From Rhizobium aethiopicum (lineage in GTDB: Bacteria > Pseudomonadota > Alphaproteobacteria > Rhizobiales > Rhizobiaceae): a stretch of DNA of 64,000 nt. The DNA is taken from contig NZ_JACIFV010000003.1 in NCBI RefSeq assembly GCF_014197535.1, positions 310,001 to 374,000 on the forward strand. The letters run 5' to 3'. Under the pieces are notes generated by a model that saw only the letters and a program-made list of their open reading frames with translations, was not told the origin of the DNA and made no database searches. Within the stretch, counting starts at the first letter, position 1. Each line of letters opens with the position of its first letter. Positions 17,879-29,974 of the stretch are shown here, in pieces. The translations under genes and the position numbers were made by a program.

Positions 17879-18274
17879 ATGGCGAACGTGACAAATAACC
17901 GGCCCCTGTCGCCGCATTTGCAAGTCTATAAACTTATTCCCACCATGGTCATGTCCATCGTCCACCGCATCACCGGTGGCGCGCTCTACGTCGGCACGCT
18001 GCTGGTCGCCTGGTGGCTGATCGCGGCGGCAAGCGGCCAGAGCTCTTATGACTGGGCGAATTGGGTGCTCGGCAGCCTTCTCGGCAAACTCGTGCTGCTC
18101 GGCTACACCTGGGCACTGCTGCACCACATGCTCGGCGGTTTCCGCCATCTCATGTGGGACCTCGGCTACGGCTTCGAGAAGGAAGTCTCGACCAAGCTCG
18201 CCGTCGCCAACATCATCGGATCGCTCTGTCTGACCGTGCTGGTCTGGGCGATCGGCTTCCTCATTCGCTTCTGA
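17879..18274 (+). CDS. sdhC: Succinate dehydrogenase cytochrome b556 subunit
   Basis: Membrane anchor of complex II, binding haem b and ubiquinone. It is 131 aa with three transmembrane helices. The signature [30 protein letters not shown] contains the conserved SPHLxxYK and the quinone-site residues, and [15 protein letters not shown] carries the haem-ligand His. I chose ATG 17879, preceded by GAGG (17870-17873). The open frame to 17834 adds a non-conserved segment. First gene of sdhCDAB. Confidence 0.95.
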   Translation: MANVTNNRPLSPHLQVYKLIPTMVMSIVHRITGGALYVGTLLVAWWLIAAASGQSSYDWANWVLGSLLGKLVLLGYTWALLHHMLGGFRHLMWDLGYGFEKEVSTKLAVANIIGSLCLTVLVWAIGFLIRF

Positions 18275-18284
18275 AGGTCCTCTC

Positions 18285-18665
18285 ATGGATATGCGCACCC
18301 CCCTCGGCAAGGTTCGCGGGCTCGGCTCCGCCAAGGAAGGCACCAGCCACTTCTGGCGTCAGCGGCTGACCGCGGTCTCCAATATTCCGTTGATCCTCTT
18401 CTTCGTCATCTTCATGATCACCTATGCCGGCGCGCCCTATGCGGATGTGGTTCGCGCCCTTTCGAACCCCTTCGTCGCGGTCGTCATGGGATTGATGGTG
18501 ATATCGGGCGTCATCCATATGAAGCTCGGCATGCAGGTGATCATCGAGGATTACGTGCATGCCGAATTCGGCAAGATCGCTCTGCTGATGCTGAACACGT
18601 TCTTTGCGATCGTGATCGCCAGCCTCTGTCTCTTCGCCATTCTGAAAATCGCATTCGTAGGATAA
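18285..18665 (+). CDS. sdhD: Succinate dehydrogenase membrane anchor subunit
   Basis: Second membrane anchor of complex II, 126 aa, with three hydrophobic segments ([59 protein letters not shown]). [17 protein letters not shown] contains the conserved His and the DYVH/E motif of SdhD. It starts 10 bases after sdhC and ends 7 bases before sdhA, in one operon. Confidence 0.94.
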   Translation: MDMRTPLGKVRGLGSAKEGTSHFWRQRLTAVSNIPLILFFVIFMITYAGAPYADVVRALSNPFVAVVMGLMVISGVIHMKLGMQVIIEDYVHAEFGKIALLMLNTFFAIVIASLCLFAILKIAFVG

Positions 18666-18672
18666 GCTCGAC

Positions 18673-20514
18673 ATGGCACCGACTTCACCCGCCCAGAATG
18701 GCAAGGCCTACAAATATGTCGACCACTCCTATGACGTGATCGTCGTCGGCGCCGGCGGCGCGGGTTTGCGCGCGACGCTCGGCATGGCCGAGCAGGGTTT
18801 CCGTACCGCCTGCATCACCAAGGTGTTCCCGACCCGCTCGCATACGGTTGCGGCGCAGGGCGGCATCGCCGCCTCGCTGCGCAACATGACGCCGGACAGC
18901 TGGCAGTGGCATCTCTACGACACCGTCAAGGGTTCCGACTGGCTCGGCGACGTCGACGCCATGCAGTATCTCACCATGGAAGCGCCGAAGGCGGTCTATG
19001 AGCTCGAGCATTACGGCGTGCCGTTCTCGCGGAACGAGGAAGGCAAGATCTACCAGCGCCCGTTCGGCGGCCACATGCAGAATTACGGTGAAGGCCCGCC
19101 GGTGCAGCGCACCTGCGCCGTCGCCGACCGCACCGGCCACGCCATCCTGCATACGCTCTACGGCCAGTCGCTGCGCAACAATGCCGAATTCTTCATCGAA
19201 TATTTCGCGCTCGATCTGATCATGTCGGAAGACGGCAGCCGCTGCACCGGCGTCGTCGCCTGGTGCCTCGATGACGGTACGATCCATCGCTTCGCCGCCA
19301 AGATGGTGGTGCTGGCGACCGGCGGCTACGGCCGCGCCTATTTCTCGGCAACGTCTGCCCATACCTGCACCGGCGATGGCGGCGGCATGGTGGCACGCGC
19401 CGGCCTGCCGCTTCAGGACATGGAATTCGTGCAGTTCCACCCGACCGGCATCTACGGTTCGGGCTGTCTGATCACCGAAGGCGCGCGCGGCGAAGGCGGT
19501 TACCTCGTCAACTCCGAGGGTGAGCGCTTCATGGAGCGTTATGCGCCTTCGGCCAAGGATCTTGCCTCGCGCGACGTCGTTTCGCGCTGCATGACGCTGG
19601 AGATCCGCGAAGGCCGTGGCGTCGGCAAGAACAAGGACCACATCTTCCTGCATCTCGACCATCTCGATCCGGCCGTTCTGCATGAGCGGCTGCCGGGGAT
19701 TTCCGAGAGCGCCAAGATCTTCGCCGGCGTCGACGTCACGCGCGAACCGATCCCGGTTCTGCCGACCGTGCATTACAATATGGGCGGCATTCCCACCAAT
19801 TATTGGGGCGAAGTGCTGAACGCCGATGGCGCCAATCCGGAGCGGATCATCCCTGGCCTGATGGCTGTGGGTGAAGCCGGCTGCGCCTCGGTGCACGGCG
19901 CCAACCGCCTCGGCTCCAACTCGCTGATCGACCTCGTGGTCTTCGGCCGCGCCGCTGCGATCCGCGCCGGCGAGGTGATCGACCGCGCAGCGCCGATCCC
20001 GCATCTCAACGTCGCTGCCTGCGACAAGATCATGGACCGCTTCGACGGTCTGCGTCACGCCAGCGGCGGCACGCCGACGGCTGTGCTGCGCGAGAAGATG
20101 CAGCGCGCCATGCAGGAAGACGCCGCCGTCTTCCGCACGCAGGAATCGCTGGAATCCGGCTGCCGGCGTATTTCGGCGATCTGGGGCGAAATGAAGGACA
20201 TCAAGGTCACCGACCGATCGATGGTCTGGAACTCCGATCTCGTGGAAACGCTCGAGCTGCAGAACCTGATGGCAAACGCCATCACGACGATCTACGGCGC
20301 CGAGGCCCGCAAGGAGAGCCGCGGTTCGCACGCTCGCGAGGATTATACCGAAGGTGCATTCGCCGGCCGCGACGACGTCAACTGGCGCAAGCATACGCTC
20401 GCCTGGGTGAGCGAGGCAGGCGAGGTGAAACTCGACTACCGGCCTGTTCACACCGAGCTGATCGCTGAAGGCATCGATCCGCACAAGATCGAGCCGAAGG
20501 CGCGCGTCTACTGA
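18673..20514 (+). CDS. sdhA: Succinate dehydrogenase flavoprotein subunit
   Basis: Catalytic subunit that oxidises succinate to fumarate using covalent FAD. It is 613 aa. The dinucleotide-binding motif [14 protein letters not shown] is near residues 24-37, and [12 protein letters not shown] contains the His (residue 57) to which FAD is attached. [21 protein letters not shown] and the active-site segment with [13 protein letters not shown] follow. It sits between sdhD and sdhB with short gaps. A very long antisense frame across this gene is a composition artefact. Confidence 0.98.
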   Translation: MAPTSPAQNGKAYKYVDHSYDVIVVGAGGAGLRATLGMAEQGFRTACITKVFPTRSHTVAAQGGIAASLRNMTPDSWQWHLYDTVKGSDWLGDVDAMQYLTMEAPKAVYELEHYGVPFSRNEEGKIYQRPFGGHMQNYGEGPPVQRTCAVADRTGHAILHTLYGQSLRNNAEFFIEYFALDLIMSEDGSRCTGVVAWCLDDGTIHRFAAKMVVLATGGYGRAYFSATSAHTCTGDGGGMVARAGLPLQDMEFVQFHPTGIYGSGCLITEGARGEGGYLVNSEGERFMERYAPSAKDLASRDVVSRCMTLEIREGRGVGKNKDHIFLHLDHLDPAVLHERLPGISESAKIFAGVDVTREPIPVLPTVHYNMGGIPTNYWGEVLNADGANPERIIPGLMAVGEAGCASVHGANRLGSNSLIDLVVFGRAAAIRAGEVIDRAAPIPHLNVAACDKIMDRFDGLRHASGGTPTAVLREKMQRAMQEDAAVFRTQESLESGCRRISAIWGEMKDIKVTDRSMVWNSDLVETLELQNLMANAITTIYGAEARKESRGSHAREDYTEGAFAGRDDVNWRKHTLAWVSEAGEVKLDYRPVHTELIAEGIDPHKIEPKARVY

Positions 20515-20532
20515 TCTCAAGAGGAACCTGGC

Positions 20533-21312
20533 ATGGTTGAACTCGCTCTCCCCAAAAACTCCCAGATGCGCGAAGGCAAGGTCTGGCCGAAGCCGGCCGG
20601 TGCGACCAACACCCGCGAATTCCGCGTCTACCGCTGGAGCCCGGATGACGGCCAGAATCCGTCGATCGACACCTTCTACATCGATGTCGACGATTGCGGC
20701 CCGATGGTGCTCGACGGTCTGCTCTACATCAAGAACAAGATCGACCCGACGCTGACGCTGCGCCGCTCCTGTCGCGAAGGGATCTGCGGTTCCTGCGCGA
20801 TGAACATCGACGGCACCAACACGCTTGCCTGCACCAAGGGCCTCGACGATATCACGGGCGCGGTGAAGATCTATCCGCTGCCGCATCTGCCCGTCGTCAA
20901 GGATCTGGTGCCCGATCTCAGCAACTTCTACGCCCAGCATCGCTCGATCGAGCCCTGGCTGAAGACGGTGTCGCCGACGCCCGCCAAGGAATGGAAGCAA
21001 AGCCATGAGGACCGGCAGAAGCTCGACGGTCTTTATGAATGCATCCTCTGCGCCTGCTGCTCGACCTCCTGTCCGAGCTACTGGTGGAACGGCGACCGTT
21101 ATCTCGGTCCGGCGGTTCTGCTGCAGGCCTATCGCTGGCTGATCGATTCCAGAGACGAGGCGACCGGCGAACGTCTCGACAATCTCGAGGACCCGTTCCG
21201 CCTCTACCGCTGCCACACGATCATGAACTGTGCGCAGACCTGTCCGAAGGGCCTCAATCCGGCCAAGGCAATCGCCGAAATCAAGAAGATGATGGTCGAG
21301 CGCCGGGTCTGA
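20533..21312 (+). CDS. sdhB: Succinate dehydrogenase iron-sulfur subunit
   Basis: Electron-transfer subunit of complex II, 259 aa. The [2Fe-2S] ligands are in [16 protein letters not shown] (first Cys about residue 80) with a later Cys in NTLACTKG. The [4Fe-4S] and [3Fe-4S] ligands are in [16 protein letters not shown] and [15 protein letters not shown]. It is the last gene of sdhCDAB. I see no strong intrinsic terminator directly after it. Confidence 0.98.
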   Translation: MVELALPKNSQMREGKVWPKPAGATNTREFRVYRWSPDDGQNPSIDTFYIDVDDCGPMVLDGLLYIKNKIDPTLTLRRSCREGICGSCAMNIDGTNTLACTKGLDDITGAVKIYPLPHLPVVKDLVPDLSNFYAQHRSIEPWLKTVSPTPAKEWKQSHEDRQKLDGLYECILCACCSTSCPSYWWNGDRYLGPAVLLQAYRWLIDSRDEATGERLDNLEDPFRLYRCHTIMNCAQTCPKGLNPAKAIAEIKKMMVERRV

Positions 21313-21776
21313 TCGGTATGCGTGCCACTGGGTTGGACGGCTTCGATCCCGGAGCCGTCGCGGAGATCACGCATCGGTCTGGTGATCGAAAGCGGCAACC
21401 GCGCCTGGGGCTTTCCGTCTCCCGATCATCTGGTGCCGGGAAAGTTGCGGCAAATTATGCCGGGCTTATGCGGCAACATTTTCAAGACCGCGCCGAAGCC
21501 GGTGCGGTTATTCCTGCGCAGTTCGTTCGAGCACTATTCCGAGACATTGCGGGAGTTTGGCAGAAATCCTGACAGAGATGAGCGCGCGCAACACCTTGCT
21601 GACAAATTCTATGTGCAGGAAGTTTTGCAGCAGGGCAGTTGAACTGTATCGTTTTTCGGTTAGGTGTTGTCACGGGCAATTTCTGCAACCGACTTGATTA
21701 ACCAAAGCGAATTACGATAATCGAACATGTCTCACGCCCGTTCTTTGCGGCGATAGCCGAATTCAGGAGTATGATG
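21313..21776. other. 464-bp region between sdhB and the lipoprotein gene
   Basis: The first two thirds can be read as one frame (next entry); the last 130 bases are AT-richer and carry the presumed promoter of the lipoprotein gene. I found no RNA gene or strong intrinsic terminator here. Confidence 0.4.
21322..21642 (+). CDS. Possible small hypothetical protein
   Basis: Open frame of 106 codons starting 10 bases after the sdhB stop. The product (SRIGLVIESGNRAWGFPSPDHLVPGKL, then SSFEHYSETLREFGRNPDRDERAQ) has no domain I recognise. It has no clear ribosome-binding site. Codon third positions are only moderately GC-rich, more so in the first half. It could be a real gene, a decayed gene or chance. 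Confidence 0.25.
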   Translation: MPLGWTASIPEPSRRSRIGLVIESGNRAWGFPSPDHLVPGKLRQIMPGLCGNIFKTAPKPVRLFLRSSFEHYSETLREFGRNPDRDERAQHLADKFYVQEVLQQGS

Positions 21777-22292
21777 ATGCAGTTGCGATATGCGATGACA
21801 GGTCTGGTGGTGGCTCTCGCGCTAGCCGGTTGTCAGCGTACGGCATATGATTATAGCTCCAACTCGAACGCCGGACCGGCGCCGTTGACGGCGCAGCCTG
21901 TCCCCTCCGTGCAGGGCGGTCAGCTTCCGCCGCCGACCGGCAGCTCGCAGTTTCCGGCCGCGCCGACGGCGACGGCGCCGTTGCCCGGGGCACAGTCCGG
22001 CGCCATGGCTGCGAATGCGCTCGACGTCACCAAGGAATCGATGGTCGGAAGCTGGCGCGTCAACGGCAGCTGCGATATGTTCCTGACGCTCACCAATCTC
22101 GGCAGCGGGTCGCGTGGCGGCACGCGCGGTTGCGTCGGCGAGCTGACGGCGATGGGCTCCTGGGAGGTCGCGGGCAAGCAGGTGCTGCTCAAGGATCGTT
22201 CGGGCAACCAGATCGGCAGCGTCTACAAGACAGCCGACAATCGCTTCCAGGGCCAGACGAATACCGGTCAGCAGATCAGCCTCAGCCGGTAA
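21777..22292 (+). CDS. Outer-membrane lipoprotein, Inh/Omp19-type protease inhibitor domain
   Basis: Lipoprotein of about 171 aa. The signal sequence [22 protein letters not shown] ends in the lipobox LAGC. A Pro/Ala-rich linker follows, then a C-terminal domain ([62 protein letters not shown]) with two Cys that resembles the AprI/Inh metalloprotease-inhibitor fold seen in Brucella Omp19. Three tandem ATGs occur at 21771, 21774 and 21777. AGGAG at 21765-21769 is best spaced for the third. Confidence 0.83.
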   Translation: MQLRYAMTGLVVALALAGCQRTAYDYSSNSNAGPAPLTAQPVPSVQGGQLPPPTGSSQFPAAPTATAPLPGAQSGAMAANALDVTKESMVGSWRVNGSCDMFLTLTNLGSGSRGGTRGCVGELTAMGSWEVAGKQVLLKDRSGNQIGSVYKTADNRFQGQTNTGQQISLSR

Positions 22293-22355
22293 ACCAACCG
22301 CGCGGTAAACGATCCGGCGGCGCGCCGCTGATGACTGACAGGCGGACGTGCCCTC

Positions 22356-23519
22356 ATGCAGCCAATGCCAGATTATACGCTCAGCGTTTGCGAACAGCTT
22401 AAATCGCTGACGCTTGCCGGTGCGTTGCAGGTCGATTCCGCCCAGATGGAGGTGGCCAAAAGCCTGGATCGGGTGCTTGCCGGGCTGAAGCAACTGCGGC
22501 CGGCGGCCAAAGCGAGCGCGCTCGGCTGGCTGTTTGCCAAGAAGAAGAAAGCCGCTGACGGCATCAAGGGGCTTTACATTCACGGCAGCGTCGGACGCGG
22601 CAAGACCATGCTGATGGACATGTTCTTCGCCATGGCGCCGTGCAGGAAGAAGCGCCGGGCGCATTTCCATGAATTCATGGCGGATGTGCACAACCGTATT
22701 GCTGCACACCGGCTGAAGCTCAAGAACGGCGAGACGAAGCAGGCCGATCCGATGCCGCCAGTCGCTGCAGCTCTCTACGAGGAAGCGGAACTGCTCTGCT
22801 TCGATGAATTCACCGTCACCGACATTGCCGACGCGATGATCCTGTCGCGGTTGTTCTCCGAACTCTTTGCGCGGGGATGCGTGCTGGTCGCGACCTCGAA
22901 TGTCGAACCCGACAATCTCTACAAGGATGGGCTCAATCGCGGCCTGTTCCTGCCCTTCCTCGCTCTGCTCAAGCAGCATGTCGATGTCGTCACGCTGGAT
23001 TCGCCGACCGACTACCGGATGGAGAAGCTGAATAGCCAACCGGTCTATCTCGTGCCAATCAGCGAGCATAACGACATGGCGATGGAGGCGTCCTGGACGC
23101 AGGCGCTGCATGGGCGCAAGGCGCAGCCGCTCGATATTCCGATGAAGGGGCGCTCCATCCACGTGCCGCTTGCCGCCGACCGGATGGCGCGCTTCTCTTT
23201 CGCCGATCTCTGCGACAAGCCGCTCGGGGCCGCCGATTTCCTGGCTATCGCCGAACGCTTCGATACAATCTTCCTCGATCACGTTCCCTTGCTCGGGCCG
23301 GAAAAGCGGAACCAGATCAAGCGTTTCATCATTCTGGTCGATACGCTCTACGATCATGCCGTGCGGCTTTACATATCCGCGGCGGCGTTGCCGGAGAACC
23401 TGCTCGTCAATCGCCGGGGCACCGAGGGCTTTGAATTCGATCGCACGGCGTCGCGCCTGTTCGAGATGCGGAGCGCGGAATATCTTGCGCTGCACCATGA
23501 GAAACGCGCCGCAGAGTAA
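22356..23519 (+). CDS. zapE: Cell division ATPase ZapE (AFG1 family)
   Basis: P-loop ATPase of 387 aa in the AFG1/ZapE family, which acts at the division ring in E. coli and in mitochondrial protein quality control in yeast. The Walker A motif GSVGRGKTMLMDMFF, HFHEFMADVHNRI, the Walker B LLCFDEFTVTDIADAMIL and the sensor region VLVATSNVEPDNLYKDGLNR are all present. The C-terminal RFSFADLCDKPLGAADFLAIA is also diagnostic. It lies upstream of mdh, an arrangement common in alphaproteobacteria. Confidence 0.93.
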   Translation: MQPMPDYTLSVCEQLKSLTLAGALQVDSAQMEVAKSLDRVLAGLKQLRPAAKASALGWLFAKKKKAADGIKGLYIHGSVGRGKTMLMDMFFAMAPCRKKRRAHFHEFMADVHNRIAAHRLKLKNGETKQADPMPPVAAALYEEAELLCFDEFTVTDIADAMILSRLFSELFARGCVLVATSNVEPDNLYKDGLNRGLFLPFLALLKQHVDVVTLDSPTDYRMEKLNSQPVYLVPISEHNDMAMEASWTQALHGRKAQPLDIPMKGRSIHVPLAADRMARFSFADLCDKPLGAADFLAIAERFDTIFLDHVPLLGPEKRNQIKRFIILVDTLYDHAVRLYISAAALPENLLVNRRGTEGFEFDRTASRLFEMRSAEYLALHHEKRAAE

Positions 23520-23538
23520 CAACGCGGTGGCAAACTAT

Positions 23539-23554
23539 CTTACGTTTACGTAAG
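23539..23554. promoter_or_regulatory. Palindrome CTTACG-TTTA-CGTAAG upstream of mdh
   Basis: A perfect 6-bp inverted repeat with a 4-base spacer lies 140 bases upstream of mdh and 20 bases after the zapE stop, in an AT-rich stretch. It looks like a transcription-factor operator. A terminator role is less likely because the stem is short and AT-rich, though TTTT follows at 23557-23560. The protein that binds it is not identifiable here. Confidence 0.4.
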
Positions 23555-23597
23555 AATTTTAGTATCTAAACGATTGAAAATGCTGCATCAAAATTAA

Positions 23598-24656
<1,059 letters not shown>

Positions 24657-24690
24657 TCGGCGCTGAAGTAATCGAAACAGGGATAGACCC

Positions 24691-25884
<1,194 letters not shown>

Positions 25885-25903
25885 TTTTGAGGGATCGGAA
25901 AGA

Positions 25904-26806
25904 ATGTCTATTCTCGTCAATAAAGACACCAAGGTCCTCGTTCAGGGTCTGACCGGCAAGACCGGCACGTTCCACACCGAACAGGCGCTCGCTTACTACG
26001 GCACCCAGATGGTCGGCGGCATCCACCCGAAGAAGGGTGGTGAAACCTGGACCGGCGCAAAAGGCGAAAGCCTGCCGATCTTCGCGACCGTTGCCGAGGG
26101 CAAGGAAAAGACCGGCGCCGACGCGACCGTCATCTATGTTCCGCCGGCGGGCGCTGCCGATGCTATCATCGAAGCGATCGACGCCGAGATACCGTTCATC
26201 ACCTGCATCACCGAAGGCATTCCGGTCATGGACATGGTGCGCGTGAAGGCTCGCCTCGACCGCTCCAAGTCGCGCCTGCTTGGGCCGAACTGCCCGGGCA
26301 TCCTGACGCCGGAAGAATGCAAGATCGGCATCATGCCGGGCTCAATCTTCCGCAAGGGTTCGGTCGGTATCGTGTCCCGCTCGGGCACGCTGACCTATGA
26401 AGCCGTCTTCCAGACCTCCAACGAAGGTCTCGGCCAGACGACGGCCGTCGGCATCGGCGGCGATCCGGTCAAGGGCACCGAGTTCATCGACGTGCTCGAG
26501 ATGTTCCTCGCCGACGAAGCCACGACCTCGATCATCATGATCGGCGAAATCGGCGGCTCGGCTGAAGAAGACGCGGCTCAGTTCCTGAAGGACGAAGCCA
26601 AGAAGGGCCGCAAGAAGCCGATGGCCGGCTTCATCGCCGGCCGCACGGCGCCGAAGGGCCGCACCATGGGCCATGCCGGCGCCGTGGTATCCGGCGGCAA
26701 GGGCGATGCTGAATCGAAGATCGCGGCGATGGAATCGGCTGGCATCAAGGTGTCTCCGTCTCCGGCCCGCCTCGGCAAGACGCTGGTGGAAGTCCTGAAG
26801 GGCTGA
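25904..26806 (+). CDS. sucD: Succinyl-CoA synthetase alpha subunit
   Basis: CoA-binding subunit of succinate-CoA ligase, 300 aa, which is transiently phosphorylated on a His in [13 protein letters not shown] (about residue 257). [31 protein letters not shown] and [11 protein letters not shown] are standard. I chose ATG 25904, with GGGATCGGAAAG upstream; the frame runs back into sucC but only as overlap. Confidence 0.98.
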   Translation: MSILVNKDTKVLVQGLTGKTGTFHTEQALAYYGTQMVGGIHPKKGGETWTGAKGESLPIFATVAEGKEKTGADATVIYVPPAGAADAIIEAIDAEIPFITCITEGIPVMDMVRVKARLDRSKSRLLGPNCPGILTPEECKIGIMPGSIFRKGSVGIVSRSGTLTYEAVFQTSNEGLGQTTAVGIGGDPVKGTEFIDVLEMFLADEATTSIIMIGEIGGSAEEDAAQFLKDEAKKGRKKPMAGFIAGRTAPKGRTMGHAGAVVSGGKGDAESKIAAMESAGIKVSPSPARLGKTLVEVLKG

Positions 26807-26819
26807 AGCCACCTATAGA

Positions 26820-26855
26820 CCGGGCGGAGGAACGGCATCTGCGCCTTCCGCCCGG
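26820..26855 (+). other. Hairpin in the sucD-sucA spacer
   Basis: CCGGGCGGA (26820-26828) pairs perfectly with TCCGCCCGG (26847-26855), with an 18-base loop, 14 bases after the sucD stop. No T-tract follows, so it may stabilise the upstream mRNA or be a processing site instead of terminating. Confidence 0.5.
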
Positions 26856-26944
26856 CTTGCATACGAGAGCAGCAGATGCGCCGCGGACAGGCGGCGATCG
26901 GAATGCGGCAGCCGGCGATCGATCCGGCAAATTCATCAAAGTCA

Positions 26945-26974
26945 GGAGGCGGACCGAAGCGTCCGCATATCACC
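26945..26974 (+). promoter_or_regulatory. Distant sucA Shine-Dalgarno with an intervening hairpin
   Basis: GGAGG at 26945-26949 is the only good Shine-Dalgarno sequence before sucA but lies 25 bases from the ATG at 26975. A stem GCGGAC (26949-26954) with GTCCGC (26961-26966) sits between them. Folding that stem would leave about 8 bases between site and start, a normal distance. No in-frame start codon lies closer to GGAGG. Confidence 0.5.
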
Positions 26975-29959
26975 ATGGCACGGCAAGAAGCCAACGAGCA
27001 GTTTCAGATCACCTCGTTTCTGGATGGCGCCAACGCGGCCTATATCGAGCAGCTCTATGCGCGCTACGAAGAGGATCCGGCGTCGGTCGACGATCAATGG
27101 CGCGCCTTCTTCAAGGCGCTGGAAGACGATCCTGCCGATGTGAAAAAGGCGGCCAAGGGAGCTTCCTGGCGCAGGAAGAACTGGCCTCTGGCGGCCGGCG
27201 GCGATCTGGTATCGGCGCTCGACGGCGACTGGGGCATCGTCGAGAAGGTGATCGAGACGAAGGTGAAGGCCAAGGCCGCAGCCGAGGGCAAGCCTGCCGA
27301 CAGCATCGACGTGCTGCAGGCAACGCGCGATTCCGTGCGCGCCATCATGATGATCCGCGCCTACCGCATGCGCGGCCACCTGCATGCCAAGCTCGACCCG
27401 CTCGGCATCGCCGCCGCCGTCGACGACTATCGCGAACTGTCACCGGAAAATTACGGCTTCACATCAGCCGATTACGACCGCAAGATCTTCATCGACAACG
27501 TGCTCGGCCTGGAATACGCGACCATCCGCGAGATGATCGAAATCCTCGAACGCACCTACTGCTCGACGCTCGGCGTCGAATTCATGCATATCTCCAACCC
27601 GGAAGAGAAGGCCTGGATCCAGGAGCGCATCGAAGGTCCTGACAAGGGCGTGGCCTTCTCCCCCGAAGGCAAGAAGGCGATCCTTGCCAAGCTCGTCGAA
27701 GCTGAAGGCTACGAGCAGTTCCTTGACGTCAAGTTCAAGGGCACCAAGCGCTTCGGCCTCGACGGCGGCGAATCGCTGATCCCAGCGCTGGAGCAGATCC
27801 TGAAGCGCGGCGGTCATCTCGGTCTGAAGGAAGCCGTGTTCGGCATGGCCCATCGCGGCCGCCTAAACGTGCTCTCCCAGGTCATGGGCAAGCCGCACCG
27901 CGCCATCTTTCACGAATTCAAGGGCGGCTCCTACGCACCCGATGAAGTCGAAGGCTCGGGTGACGTCAAGTACCATCTCGGTGCATCCTCCGACCGCGAA
28001 TTCGACGGCAACAAGGTACACGTGTCGCTGACGGCAAACCCGTCGCATCTCGAAATCGTCGATCCCGTCGTCATGGGCAAGGCGCGCGCCAAGCAGGACA
28101 TGAGCGCTACGGTGTGGGAAGGCGACATCATCCCGCTTTCCGAACGCTCCAAAGTTCTGCCGCTGCTGATCCACGGCGATGCGGCCTTCGCCGGCCAAGG
28201 CGTCATTGCCGAAATCCTCGGTCTTTCCGGTCTGCGCGGCCACCGTGTTGCCGGCACCATGCACGTCATCATCAATAACCAGATCGGCTTCACGACCAAT
28301 CCGGCCTTTTCGCGCTCGTCGCCCTATCCGTCCGACGTCGCCAAGATGATCGAAGCGCCGATCCTGCACGTCAACGGCGACGATCCGGAAGCGGTCGTCT
28401 ACGCAGCCAAGATCGCGACCGAATTCCGCATGAAGTTCCACAAGCCTGTGGTGCTCGACATGTTCTGCTATCGCCGCTACGGCCATAATGAAGGCGACGA
28501 ACCGTCCTTTACGCAGCCGAAGATGTACAAGGTCATTCGCGGTCACAAGACCGTGCTGCAGCTCTATGCGGCGCGCCTTGTCGCCGAAGGCCTGCTCACC
28601 GAAGGCGAAGTCGAGAAGATGAAGGCCGACTGGCGCGCGCATCTCGAGCAGGAGTTCGACGCCGGCCAGCACTACAAGCCGAACAAAGCCGACTGGCTTG
28701 ATGGCGAGTGGTCGGGCCTGCGCACGGCCGACAATGCCGACGAACAGCGCCGCGGCAAGACCGCGGTGCCGATGAAGACGCTGAAGGAGATCGGCCGCAA
28801 GCTCTCGGAAATCCCGGCGGGCTTCAATGCGCACCGCACGATCCAGCGTTTCATGGAAAACCGGGCGAACATGATCGCCACCGGCGAGGGACTCGACTGG
28901 GCGATGGCCGAAGCGCTCGCTTTCGGCGCGCTTTGCCTCGAAGGCCACAAGATCCGCCTGTCCGGTCAGGATTGCGAACGCGGCACCTTCTCGCAACGCC
29001 ACTCGGTTCTCTACGACCAGGAAACCGAGGAACGCTACATTCCGCTCGCCAATCTCTCGCCGACGCAGGCCCGCTACGAAGTCATCAACTCGATGCTTTC
29101 GGAAGAGGCCGTGCTCGGCTTCGAATACGGCTACTCGCTCGCCCGCCCGAATGCGCTGACGCTCTGGGAAGCGCAGTTCGGCGATTTCGCCAACGGCGCG
29201 CAGGTGGTCTTCGACCAGTTCATCTCGTCGGGAGAACGCAAGTGGCTGCGCATGTCCGGCCTCGTCTGCCTGCTGCCGCACGGCTATGAAGGCCAGGGTC
29301 CGGAGCACTCCTCGGCTCGCCTGGAACGCTTCCTGCAGCTCTGCGCGGAAGACAACATGCAGGTCGCCAATGTCACGACGCCGGCGAACTACTTCCACAT
29401 CCTGCGCCGGCAGCTGAAGCGCGACTTCCGTAAGCCGCTGATCCTGATGACGCCGAAGTCGCTGCTGCGTCACAAGCGGGCCGTTTCGACTCTTGCGGAA
29501 CTCGCCGGCGAATCGGCCTTCCATCGCCTGCTGTGGGACGATGCCGAGGTGATCAAGGACGGCCCGATCAAGCTGCAGAAGGACAACAAGATCCGCCGTG
29601 TCGTCATGTGCTCCGGCAAGGTCTATTACGACCTTCTGGAAGAGCGTGAAAAGCGCGGCATCGACGACATCTATCTCCTGCGCGTCGAGCAGCTCTATCC
29701 GTTCCCGGCAAAGGCGCTCATCAACGAACTGTCGCGCTTCCGCAATGCCGAGATGGTCTGGTGCCAGGAAGAGCCGAAGAACATGGGCGCATGGTCGTTC
29801 ATCGACCCGTTCCTCGAGTGGGTGCTTGCCCATATCGACGCGAAGTACCAGCGCGTCCGTTATACCGGCCGCCCGGCCGCCGCCTCGCCGGCGACGGGCC
29901 TGATGTCCAAGCATCTGTCGCAGCTCGCCGCATTCCTCGAGGATGCATTGGGCGGCTAA
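26975..29959 (+). CDS. sucA: 2-oxoglutarate dehydrogenase E1 component
   Basis: Thiamine-diphosphate enzyme that decarboxylates 2-oxoglutarate, 994 aa, the usual rhizobial length. QITSFLDGANAAYIEQLYARYEEDPASVD is the E1o N-terminal segment; MAHRGRLNVL, GDAAFAGQGVIAEILGLS and INNQIGFTT bind cofactor. RYGHNEGDEPSFTQP and the C-terminal LPHGYEGQGPEHSSARLERFLQ are also diagnostic. I chose ATG 26975 for MARQEANEQFQ. The open frame upstream to 26876 encodes an unlike, Arg/Gly-rich segment. Confidence 0.98.
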   Translation: MARQEANEQFQITSFLDGANAAYIEQLYARYEEDPASVDDQWRAFFKALEDDPADVKKAAKGASWRRKNWPLAAGGDLVSALDGDWGIVEKVIETKVKAKAAAEGKPADSIDVLQATRDSVRAIMMIRAYRMRGHLHAKLDPLGIAAAVDDYRELSPENYGFTSADYDRKIFIDNVLGLEYATIREMIEILERTYCSTLGVEFMHISNPEEKAWIQERIEGPDKGVAFSPEGKKAILAKLVEAEGYEQFLDVKFKGTKRFGLDGGESLIPALEQILKRGGHLGLKEAVFGMAHRGRLNVLSQVMGKPHRAIFHEFKGGSYAPDEVEGSGDVKYHLGASSDREFDGNKVHVSLTANPSHLEIVDPVVMGKARAKQDMSATVWEGDIIPLSERSKVLPLLIHGDAAFAGQGVIAEILGLSGLRGHRVAGTMHVIINNQIGFTTNPAFSRSSPYPSDVAKMIEAPILHVNGDDPEAVVYAAKIATEFRMKFHKPVVLDMFCYRRYGHNEGDEPSFTQPKMYKVIRGHKTVLQLYAARLVAEGLLTEGEVEKMKADWRAHLEQEFDAGQHYKPNKADWLDGEWSGLRTADNADEQRRGKTAVPMKTLKEIGRKLSEIPAGFNAHRTIQRFMENRANMIATGEGLDWAMAEALAFGALCLEGHKIRLSGQDCERGTFSQRHSVLYDQETEERYIPLANLSPTQARYEVINSMLSEEAVLGFEYGYSLARPNALTLWEAQFGDFANGAQVVFDQFISSGERKWLRMSGLVCLLPHGYEGQGPEHSSARLERFLQLCAEDNMQVANVTTPANYFHILRRQLKRDFRKPLILMTPKSLLRHKRAVSTLAELAGESAFHRLLWDDAEVIKDGPIKLQKDNKIRRVVMCSGKVYYDLLEEREKRGIDDIYLLRVEQLYPFPAKALINELSRFRNAEMVWCQEEPKNMGAWSFIDPFLEWVLAHIDAKYQRVRYTGRPAAASPATGLMSKHLSQLAAFLEDALGG

Positions 29960-29974
29960 ATAAAGGGGGGCGCA

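Noticed and set aside
18685..21216. 843-codon minus-strand frame opposite sdhA and sdhB
   Set aside because: Same composition artefact; both plus-strand genes are complete and functional-looking, and the antisense product has no recognisable fold.
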